From NCBI GenBank assembly GCA_028711905.1, contig JAQTRI010000037.1, forward strand, positions 1 to 14,931: 14,931 bases of DNA, given 5' to 3'. This document shows, in pieces, positions 6,674-11,796 of this stretch. The notes below the pieces were generated by a model. It had not been told where the DNA came from. It saw nothing but the letters and a program-made list of their open reading frames with translations, and searched no databases. Position 1 is the stretch's first letter. Each line of letters opens with the position of its first letter. The translations under genes were made by a program, and so were the position numbers. The stretch comes from Candidatus Wallbacteria bacterium (lineage in GTDB: Bacteria; Muiribacteriota; JAQTZZ01).

Positions 6674-7879
6674 TCAACCCATCAGGAAGCCCCAGAACCT
6701 GTCATAATTTGCATCAGTATGGGTGGCTCCTGATCCTGACTGGTAATAGATGCCGACTGTATCACCGGCATCGAGATAGATCAGCTGAGTCCCCTCGGAT
6801 GTTTGCCAGACAGCGACTGTTTTATAGGTGATCCAGCAATTGTTGTGGCCGTGGTTTTTGTACAGAGCAAACCTGAACTCTCCTGTGGCGGTTGAGGCCA
6901 CCAGAAGGTTGAAGCCGAACAGATACATTCCCGCTACCGGAGCGGTGAAGAGGCCGTTTGCATTGTTGTAGCATCCGCCGGTATTGGTAACCACCACATC
7001 CCAGATTATATAGCCTCCCGGGCTGATGGCGCTGGACAGCTTAGCTTCAAAGGCAGTCTGGCCTGGGGTGAGAACATTTCCGTTCGACTCGATTCTTATT
7101 CGGTCTTTCTGGTACCAGACATCGCGGATGGCGAATGTGCCGTTGCTTGTTGCGGCCGCATCAGGGTAACCGTTACCTCCGCCATCAGCCCTGCCGCAGC
7201 CAAGGGACCAGTATCTGGCCCCTTCCAGCACGGTTATGCGTTCGTCCACCTGAAGCAGGGTTTGGGGGGTGGATGTTCCGATTCCAACTTTTCCTAGTGC
7301 CCCGTTTGCATAGAAAAGATCTGTATCAACGAACAGGCCATTGACGATCTCAGCCGTTCCAATGACATCCAGGGAGGATGATGGTGAAGAGTTGTTGATA
7401 CCGACTTTGCCGTTGCTGACAGACATTACGATGTTCCCGCTGCTGAAAAACCACTGGTGGTCAGGTCCGATGCGAACCGAATCGTCCCAGTCTGCTTTAG
7501 AGGGGCTCAAAATAAGATCCTGTCCTGCTGCATAGTAGGTTATCAGTGCTTCGTTCGTCGCACCTACAAGCACCTGTGAAGCCCGAGCAATACCGTTTAC
7601 AGTCAGCGGGTAAGCCGGATTATCTGTTCCGATTCCGATCCTGCCATCTACGATCATCATCTCAGTTGTTGCGCACTTGATGCCGGCCGAATCCAGTCGC
7701 AGCCCGCCTTTGAATACGGCGTTTCCGTCCGAATCCAGGCGGCCGACCTCAGCGTTACCCGAGTCCCTGATCACGAAGCCGCTGGCCCCGGTGTCTGAAT
7801 CCAGCGTGGCAGTGATGTCCGCGGCCGGCAGCAGGCATTCCAGGCATATGAAAAAAATGAGCGGCAGAAAACTGCGCAT
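6674..7879 (-). CDS. Secreted tail-fibre-like protein with C-terminal C1q/TNF-like domain
   Basis: 401 residues with a signal peptide (MRSFLPLIFFICLECLLPAA). The mature part opens with DITATLDSDTGASGFVIRDSG, a module shared with the pseudogene at 1255-1598. Three repeats of the tail-fibre stalk type follow: DGRIGIGTDNPAYPLTV, NGKVGINNSSPSSSLDV and LGKVGIGTSTPQTLLQV. These strand-turn units usually form trimeric stalks. The last roughly 130 residues fit the C1q fold: TAFEAKLSS, WDVVVTNTGGCYNNANGLFTAPVAGMYLFGF, ALYKN, a GDTVGIYY strand and a final RFWGFLMG. I infer a trimeric secreted fibre with a globular binding head; its ligand is unknown. No Shine-Dalgarno precedes ATG 7879, but the signal peptide fixes the start. 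A heptamer repeat array begins 21 bases upstream. Confidence 0.85.
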   Translation of the reverse strand: MRSFLPLIFFICLECLLPAADITATLDSDTGASGFVIRDSGNAEVGRLDSDGNAVFKGGLRLDSAGIKCATTEMMIVDGRIGIGTDNPAYPLTVNGIARASQVLVGATNEALITYYAAGQDLILSPSKADWDDSVRIGPDHQWFFSSGNIVMSVSNGKVGINNSSPSSSLDVIGTAEIVNGLFVDTDLFYANGALGKVGIGTSTPQTLLQVDERITVLEGARYWSLGCGRADGGGNGYPDAAATSNGTFAIRDVWYQKDRIRIESNGNVLTPGQTAFEAKLSSAISPGGYIIWDVVVTNTGGCYNNANGLFTAPVAGMYLFGFNLLVASTATGEFRFALYKNHGHNNCWITYKTVAVWQTSEGTQLIYLDAGDTVGIYYQSGSGATHTDANYDRFWGFLMG

Positions 7880-7900
7880 AAGGGTGTATCGGGAAAAAGA

Positions 7901-7935
7901 GGTAATTAGTAATTAGTGATTGGTGAATGGTGGGA
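7901..7935 (-). repeat. Heptamer repeat array, left arm (leader of the C1q-like gene)
   Basis: Four to five 7-bp units read on the minus strand as ACCATTC, ACCAATC, ACTAATT, ACTAATT and a partial ACC. They match the pattern AC(C/T)NNT(C/T) seen in the right arm but lie in the opposite orientation. The array sits 21 bases before the start codon of the C1q-like gene, so it is probably in its leader or promoter. Confidence 0.7.
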
Positions 7936-7987
7936 GAAAGAAAATTCGTAATTTTCACGCACGGCCGCATGAACGCTTATCCGCTTT

Positions 7988-8036
7988 ACCGATCACCAGT
8001 TACTGATTACCAATCACTGATCACTGTTCACTGATC
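7988..8036 (+). repeat. Heptamer repeat array, right arm
   Basis: Seven contiguous 7-bp units fit AC(C/T)(A/G)(A/G/T)T(C/T): ACCGATC, ACCAGTT, ACTGATT, ACCAATC, ACTGATC, ACTGTTC and ACTGATC. ACCAATCACT at 8009-8018 is the exact reverse complement of 7915-7924 in the left arm, so the two arms can fold into a long imperfect hairpin around about 52 bases. Short tandem heptamer repeats (STRR) of this kind are known from filamentous cyanobacteria; the function there is unclear. Confidence 0.75.
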
Positions 8037-8053
8037 TGAAATCAATAGCCCGG

Positions 8054-8251
8054 ATGCTGATATGCGATGAACGGTGTAGGGGTCGATTTCAAATCGACCA
8101 GCAACCAGGGGATGTTATTGATAATGCCGAAAAGATGGCCGGGAAAGTGGCGAACGGGGTTGGCCTCTCAAAACAGTTCCTTGAAAATTTCCATTTTATC
8201 GGTAAGAATTGTAGTAATGAAGACCCGGAGCCAGACTTCCGGAGCAGCTGA
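8054..8251 (+). CDS. Doubtful 65-residue reading frame upstream of the GH5 gene
   Basis: The later part (QPGDVIDNAEKMAGKVANGV.., then SKQFLENFHFIGKN..EDPEPDF) has protein-like composition and periodicity, and the frame ends 16 bases before the GH5 start codon. The first part is made from the 19-bp palindrome at 8081-8099, and no ribosome-binding site precedes ATG 8054. It may be a small protein, a leader, or a fragment of an old gene with a repeat inserted. I recognise no family. Confidence 0.22.
   Translation: MLICDERCRGRFQIDQQPGDVIDNAEKMAGKVANGVGLSKQFLENFHFIGKNCSNEDPEPDFRSS
8081..8099. repeat. 19-bp perfect palindrome, REP-like
   Basis: GGTCGATTT and AAATCGACC are perfect 9-bp arms around a single C, preceded by GTAGG. 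A 'GTAGGGG..' lead-in followed by a hairpin resembles dispersed REP-type palindromes found in many genomes. Only one copy lies in this window, so repeat status is inferred from form. Confidence 0.45.
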
Positions 8252-8267
8252 AAAGTATGGGGAATGC

Positions 8268-9368
8268 ATGAGAGCACTGATTCTGGCAGTGATGTTTTGC
8301 GCGGCTGATCTCTATTCTGCGGCCGGCCCAGTGGAGCAGTGGGGCAGGCTGCAGGTCAAAGGTGTGCAGCTGTGCTCAGACCAGGGCGATCCTGTGCAGC
8401 TGCGGGGCGTGTCCAGCCACGGCCTGCAGTGGTTCGGACAATTCATGACCGACAAGGCCCTGGATTTTGCCTGCTCCGGTATGGGAGCTGACCTGTTCCG
8501 CATTGCCATGTATGTGGAAGAGGGCGGGTATGTTACCAACCCGGCCGGGTTTACCGCGCGGGTCAACAAACTTGTGGACATGTGCGAAAAGCGCGGGATT
8601 TACTGCATCATTGACTGGCACATCCTGGCTGACGGCGATCCCAACAAGAACATCTCTCACGCCCGCACCTTCTGGAAGGCCATGGCCAAGGCGCACGCCG
8701 GCAAGAAGCATGTGCTCTACGAGATCTGCAACGAGCCCAACGGGTCAGGTGCGACCTGGGACAGGATCAAGACATATGCGGACGACATCATCGGCAACTG
8801 TATCAAGCCATATGACCCGGCCACTGTGGTGATCGTCGGCACTCCGAACTGGTCCTCCCAGCTCGGGCCCGTGACACAGAATCCGCTGCAATTCACGAAT
8901 GTGATGTACACCTTTCATTTTTACGCAGGAACGCATACGGACACTGCTCCTCTTGCACAGTATCTAAATAAAATCCCGGTGTTCTGCACTGAGTGGGGCC
9001 CGACCGACGCAGACGGCGATGGCGGCGAGAATTACGGCGTGGCCGACAAGTACATGGAACTCATGGCCGGGAAGAATTCATCCGGACAGCTGGTCAGCTG
9101 GGCTTCCTGGTCGTACTGCGACGATTTCCGCTCGTCCTCGCACTTGAAAAAGGGCTCCTGCGCAGCCGGGCTCTATGATCTCAGCCGTCTGACAGCTGCC
9201 GGGAACTACACGATGGACCAGATCCAGAGCGGAGTCAGCCCTTCGCCGCCCCCGGGTCCCATCCCCGATCCTGCGCCGAATCCGCCCGATCCGTCGCCTG
9301 TGCCCGATAATCCGCCTTTTCCATGGCCTTTCCCTTGGTCGTTTCCATGGTTTGCCGTCAGACCCTGA
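8268..9368 (+). CDS. Secreted endo-beta-1,4-glucanase, glycoside hydrolase family 5 (subfamily 2-like)
   Basis: 366 residues. GGGGA lies four bases before ATG 8268, and a signal peptide starts there (MRALILAVMFCAADLYSAA); the frame is open upstream to 8067 but that part lacks protein character. The catalytic TIM barrel closely follows Bacillus Cel5A-type enzymes: GVSSHGLQWFGQF, FRIAMYVEEGGYV, IDWHILADGDPN, YEICNEPNGS (acid/base Glu156), VMYTFHFYAGTH, VFCTEWGPT (nucleophile Glu242), GDGGENYGVADKY and WASWSYCDD. It should cut internal beta-1,4-glucan bonds outside the cytoplasm. After about residue 325 comes a Pro-rich linker with three F-P-W-x repeats, then AVRP and TGA. The frame stops at CCC-TGA-C, and the +1 frame continues directly into an FG-GAP-like segment (see next feature), so the intended protein may be about 438 residues. 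Confidence 0.93.
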   Translation: MRALILAVMFCAADLYSAAGPVEQWGRLQVKGVQLCSDQGDPVQLRGVSSHGLQWFGQFMTDKALDFACSGMGADLFRIAMYVEEGGYVTNPAGFTARVNKLVDMCEKRGIYCIIDWHILADGDPNKNISHARTFWKAMAKAHAGKKHVLYEICNEPNGSGATWDRIKTYADDIIGNCIKPYDPATVVIVGTPNWSSQLGPVTQNPLQFTNVMYTFHFYAGTHTDTAPLAQYLNKIPVFCTEWGPTDADGDGGENYGVADKYMELMAGKNSSGQLVSWASWSYCDDFRSSSHLKKGSCAAGLYDLSRLTAAGNYTMDQIQSGVSPSPPPGPIPDPAPNPPDPSPVPDNPPFPWPFPWSFPWFAVRP

Positions 9369-9585
9369 CGGGGACCATGATCTTGACATCGTGGTGCACG
9401 GGGACGGAGACCCCAATATTTATCTGATTGAGCAAACTGCGAAAGGCGTTTTCACTACGGTGATTCTGTTGACTGAAATGCCTCAGGGAGGGGTCGCTGC
9501 CAGTGATCTGGATGGGGACGGGTATGACGAAATCGTGGTCACCAGTTACGAAAAAAACCGATTGGGTGTAATCGACCATCGCTGA
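9367..9585 (+). pseudogene. FG-GAP/VCBS-like segment out of frame with the GH5 gene (broken or frameshift-expressed C-terminus)
   Basis: Read in the +1 frame relative to the GH5 gene, the sequence gives DGDHDLDIVVHGDGDPNIYL and, later, ASDLDGDGYDEIVVTSYEKN, then NRLGVIDHR and stop. The two D-x-D-G-D-type loops followed by (L/E)-I-V-V strands are the calcium-binding signature of FG-GAP/VCBS repeats. No ribosome-binding site or good start lies before it, and skipping one T at 9366 joins it smoothly to the GH5 linker (AVRP-DGDHD). I take it as the C-terminal part of the enzyme, displaced by one base or reached by +1 frameshifting. Confidence 0.6.
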
Positions 9586-9656
9586 AGCCTGATCTGTTCA
9601 GCGTAACGCGCGAAAGCGGTTATGCGGCTAAAGGGGGAGATTGGGGACAGACAAAA

Positions 9657-9682
9657 GAGGCTGCCAGGAACCCGGCAGCCTC
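9657..9682 (-). terminator. Rho-independent terminator of the 9702-10514 gene
   Basis: GAGGCTGCC (9657-9665) and GGCAGCCTC (9674-9682) form a perfect 9-bp stem with an 8-base loop. On the minus strand the stem is followed by TTTT, 19 bases beyond the stop codon of the minus-strand gene. No T run follows on the plus strand. Confidence 0.85.
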
Positions 9683-9701
9683 AAAACTCGAAACCCGGTT
9701 G

Positions 9702-10514
9702 TTATTCAGTAACCGGATTGTCGCTTTCTTCCTCGCTGATGTCATAGGTTCTTCCACAGTCGTTCCAATTTCCCCAGAATATCCAGAGAAATTTCCTGGC
9801 GCGCTGCAGCCGGAACCAGACCTTGACCTTCTGGAATTTCTGGCTGCTTTCCATGGCCACGTTTTTCTGGAAAGTCACATTGTATTCGCACACCGGTTTG
9901 GTTTCACCGTCGACATTGATTTCAAAGGGTTTGCCGATGGCTTCCAGCACTGCCTGGCCGGCCAGTTTGGCCACCATGCTTGAGTCCAGCGTCATCCTCC
10001 TGGTGGTACCCTTTTCAATGGTTTCACTGATTTTCTTCCAGTACACGGAAAGCACTTTGCTTGACAGCTGCCTGGTCCTTCGGTAGCGGTAACCAAAGGG
10101 ACCGTCTTCGGAACAGCCGTATCCTGGGAAATACTCTCGGGAGTTCAGGCTGCGGCTCTTCTGATACTCGACAATGTCGTCGACCACAAGGTTGAATGGA
10201 TCACGCAACTCCGGCGCTGATTGTACATGCAGGTTGTACAGCCTGACCAACTCTTTGTATTCGGTCAGATCCGAACTCTTCATCTTCCGGATCACGCTGT
10301 GCGAAATCTTTGCAGCCTGGTCCTTGACAGGTCTGATGACAGTATCAATGTCTTCCACTGAAATAGAATCATGCTCAGCTTTCCGGTAGAGCGTTTCCAT
10401 GCCTGTGTAATACTCCCGGGCCAGCGTGAACAGGGAATACTCCACATCCCTGATTCCAGCAGACGCACCGGTCGTGATCAGCAGCAGGCACACGGCGGGA
10501 AGCAATTTTCTCAT
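9702..10514 (-). CDS. Secreted protein of unknown family, tandem paralog 1
   Basis: 270 residues from ATG 10514, chosen for AAGGAG eight bases upstream and a signal peptide (MRKLLPAVCLLLITTGASA). It is a clear paralog of the product of 10744-11571. Shared blocks are LAR.YY.GMETLYRKAE (about residues 28-44), VEDID.V..P, a central APELR(D/E)PFNL, FPGYG.SEDGP.GY.YR, 'KKI..TIE.G', 'GETK.VCEYNVT', KVWF.LQRA.K and W.DCG.TYD..EEES. The N-terminal half is helical and charged, the C-terminal half beta-rich with several Cys. No enzyme motif is seen. I infer an exported helical-plus-beta protein without a known family. It has its own operator-like element (10587-10627) and its own terminator, so it is a separate transcription unit. 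Confidence 0.88.
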   Translation of the reverse strand: MRKLLPAVCLLLITTGASAGIRDVEYSLFTLAREYYTGMETLYRKAEHDSISVEDIDTVIRPVKDQAAKISHSVIRKMKSSDLTEYKELVRLYNLHVQSAPELRDPFNLVVDDIVEYQKSRSLNSREYFPGYGCSEDGPFGYRYRRTRQLSSKVLSVYWKKISETIEKGTTRRMTLDSSMVAKLAGQAVLEAIGKPFEINVDGETKPVCEYNVTFQKNVAMESSQKFQKVKVWFRLQRARKFLWIFWGNWNDCGRTYDISEEESDNPVTE

Positions 10515-10554
10515 GGTTTGTTCTCCTTTTCCTTCTTGTTCGTTTACCCGGGTT

Positions 10555-10578
10555 ATGCCAATTTTCCCCTGTTGGCAT
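10555..10578 (-). repeat. Inverted repeat in the leader of paralog 1
   Basis: ATGCCAA (10555-10561) and TTGGCAT (10572-10578) form perfect 7-bp arms around a 10-base loop containing CAGGGGAAAA on the minus strand. ATGCCAA occurs a third time at 10606-10612, overlapping the edge of the shared element. The bases ACAGGGGAAAA also occur in the leader of paralog 2 (minus strand, near 11600), without the inverted arms. Confidence 0.4.
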
Positions 10579-10586
10579 GCATGTTT

Positions 10587-10627
10587 CAAGGAACAATGTG
10601 TTTCAATGCCAAGGCAGTATGTTTCAG
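10587..10627 (-). promoter_or_regulatory. Shared element, copy A (upstream of paralog 1)
   Basis: On the minus strand the core TTGAAACACATTGTTCCTTG (10606-10587) is preceded by a second half, CTGAAACAT (10627-10619), with the GAAAC units 21 bp apart. The core ends 72 bases before ATG 10514. The same core, in the same orientation and at nearly the same distance, precedes two other genes of the window. No convincing -10 follows it, so it is more likely an activator or repressor site than a plain promoter. Confidence 0.75.
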
Positions 10628-10697
10628 CCCGGAATGGAATCTGGTTCCCTTCGGGGAGAACCCTGTGTGGATTATTGAATGCACAGATTAAGAAAAA

Positions 10698-10718
10698 ATG
10701 CGCCCTGAAAGGGCGCAT
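10698..10718 (-). terminator. Rho-independent terminator of the 10744-11571 gene
   Basis: ATGCGCCCT (10698-10706) and AGGGCGCAT (10710-10718) pair perfectly over nine bases with a tight GAA loop. On the minus strand the stem is followed by TTTTTT. It lies 25 bases after the stop codon, so paralog 2 does not read through efficiently into paralog 1. Confidence 0.92.
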
Positions 10719-10743
10719 GAAGAGTGGCAGCAAACTTAGAAAA

Positions 10744-11571
10744 TCAGGAAACAGTTGCCTGATCAGTCACAGGCAGGTTGCTTTCCTCTTCGATCATGTC
10801 ATAGGTCTGTCCGCAGTCTTTCCACGATCCCCAGAACGGCCAGACTTTCTTGGCACGCTGCAACTGGAACCAGACTTTGACGGTCTGAAACTTCCTGTTA
10901 CAGGCAGTAGTAGTGTTTTTCTTGGTGGTAACCTCGTATTCACAGACCATTTTCATTTCTCCGTCCACTTTGATTTCGAATGGTACTCCGACAGCTGTCA
11001 GCAGGGCAGTCGGATCGAAACTCGCGGCAAGCTTCACATCCAGGGTCAATCTTTTGGTTTTTCCTTCCTCAATGGTCTGATCGATTTTTTTCCAGAAAAC
11101 GGCAACGATCTCCCTGGACAGCTCCCTGGTTTTTCTGTACTTGTAGCCATAAGGCCCGTCTTCGGAATAGCCGTATCCGGGAAAATAGGTGCGGCCCGGA
11201 CCTTCTGCAGCCTGTCTGTATTCCACGATGTTTTCAACTGCCAGATTGAAGGGTTCTCTGAGTTCCGGGGCCTGCCCGATATGGCTGTTGTACAATTCGA
11301 CCAGGGCGTTAAAAGAGTTCTGATCCCCTTGCTTCAGGTCGCCGATGACAGCTCCGGAAACGCTTTCAGCCTTTTTTCGCAGCGGTTCGAGCACCGCATC
11401 AATGTCTTCGACAGTGACCGTATCCTGCTCGGCTTTCCGATACAGAGTCTCCATCCCGGAATAGTAGTTCCTGGCCAGGTCAAAGAGAGAGAGTTCCATT
11501 TCGTGTTTGCCGGTTGCCGCTGATAATGAAAGTACTCCGAGCATGATCGCCGCCAGTGCCGTCTTCTTCAT
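10744..11571 (-). CDS. Secreted protein of unknown family, tandem paralog 2
   Basis: 275 residues from ATG 11571, with AGGAGG about seven bases upstream and a signal peptide (MKKTALAAIMLGVLSLSAA). It aligns along its whole length with the product of 9702-10514: SLFDLARNYYSGMETLYRKAE, VEDIDAV, APELREPFNLAVENIVEY, FPGYGYSEDGPYGYKYRKTR, FWKKIDQTIEEG, VDGEMKMVCEYEVT, KVWFQLQRAKK and W.DCGQTYDMIEEES. Conserved Tyr, Cys and Trp positions suggest a folded domain under selection in both copies. No known family or catalytic motif is recognised. It lies directly downstream of the STAND regulator gene on the same strand but has its own operator-like element (11641-11683) and strong terminator. Confidence 0.88.
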   Translation of the reverse strand: MKKTALAAIMLGVLSLSAATGKHEMELSLFDLARNYYSGMETLYRKAEQDTVTVEDIDAVLEPLRKKAESVSGAVIGDLKQGDQNSFNALVELYNSHIGQAPELREPFNLAVENIVEYRQAAEGPGRTYFPGYGYSEDGPYGYKYRKTRELSREIVAVFWKKIDQTIEEGKTKRLTLDVKLAASFDPTALLTAVGVPFEIKVDGEMKMVCEYEVTTKKNTTTACNRKFQTVKVWFQLQRAKKVWPFWGSWKDCGQTYDMIEEESNLPVTDQATVS

Positions 11572-11640
11572 ACTGCGCCTCCTGTACTTGTTTTCCCCTG
11601 TGAGGATTGAGCCAATTCTGGCCCGGAACAGGGTCAGGCA

Positions 11641-11683
11641 CAAGGAACAATGTGCTTCAATGCAGCGGGAAGGATGTTTCAAT
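11641..11683 (-). promoter_or_regulatory. Shared element, copy B (upstream of paralog 2)
   Basis: On the minus strand the core TTGAAGCACATTGTTCCTTG (11660-11641) differs from copies A and C at one base. It is preceded by ATTGAAACAT (11683-11674), with the GAA units 22 bp apart. The core ends 69 bases before ATG 11571. CCGG just upstream of the outer half is also shared with copy A, while the bases between the halves differ, which argues that the two halves are what is conserved. Confidence 0.75.
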
Positions 11684-11719
11684 CCGGGCGATGCCGGGCG
11701 GAGGTTATTGAGCTTTCAG

Positions 11720-11788
11720 TCCATAAAGAATATCGATTTAGGAAACATTTCCTTAGGTACATGGGGTTCCTCGGGTATGCTTTATGGA
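11720..11788. repeat. Long-range inverted repeat between the regulator gene and paralog 2
   Basis: TCCATAAAG (11720-11728) and CTTTATGGA (11780-11788) are perfect 9-bp inverted arms 51 bases apart. Inside lies another near-palindrome, AGGAAACATTTCCT. It starts eight bases past the regulator stop codon. No T run follows, so a standard terminator is unlikely; processing hairpin, protein site or remnant of a small mobile repeat are possibilities. Confidence 0.4.
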
Positions 11789-11796
11789 CCAAAAGA

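Noticed and set aside
7880..8060. The repeats as a CRISPR array
   Set aside because: Units are only seven bases, contiguous and degenerate, with no unique spacers; no cas genes lie nearby.
8170..8190. A partial match (GTTCCTTGAAA) to the shared element upstream of the GH5 gene
   Set aside because: Only 10-11 bases match, the TTGAAACACATT half is missing, and the distance to the ATG is 84 bases rather than 66-72. Chance is a fair explanation, though a degenerate site cannot be excluded.
8067..8267. An N-terminal extension of the GH5 protein from 8067
   Set aside because: It would place 67 residues, including palindrome-encoded ones, before an obvious signal peptide that has its own ribosome-binding site.
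10587..10627. Reading the shared element as a sigma54 or plain sigma70 promoter
   Set aside because: There is no TGGCAC-N5-TTGC pair. With TTGAAA as a -35, no acceptable -10 occurs 16-18 bases downstream in any of the three copies.
10426..11523. A 365-codon plus-strand frame across both paralog genes
   Set aside because: It is antisense to two well-supported genes with signal peptides, Shine-Dalgarno sites and terminators, and runs through a terminator and an operator-like element. Its product has no family features.
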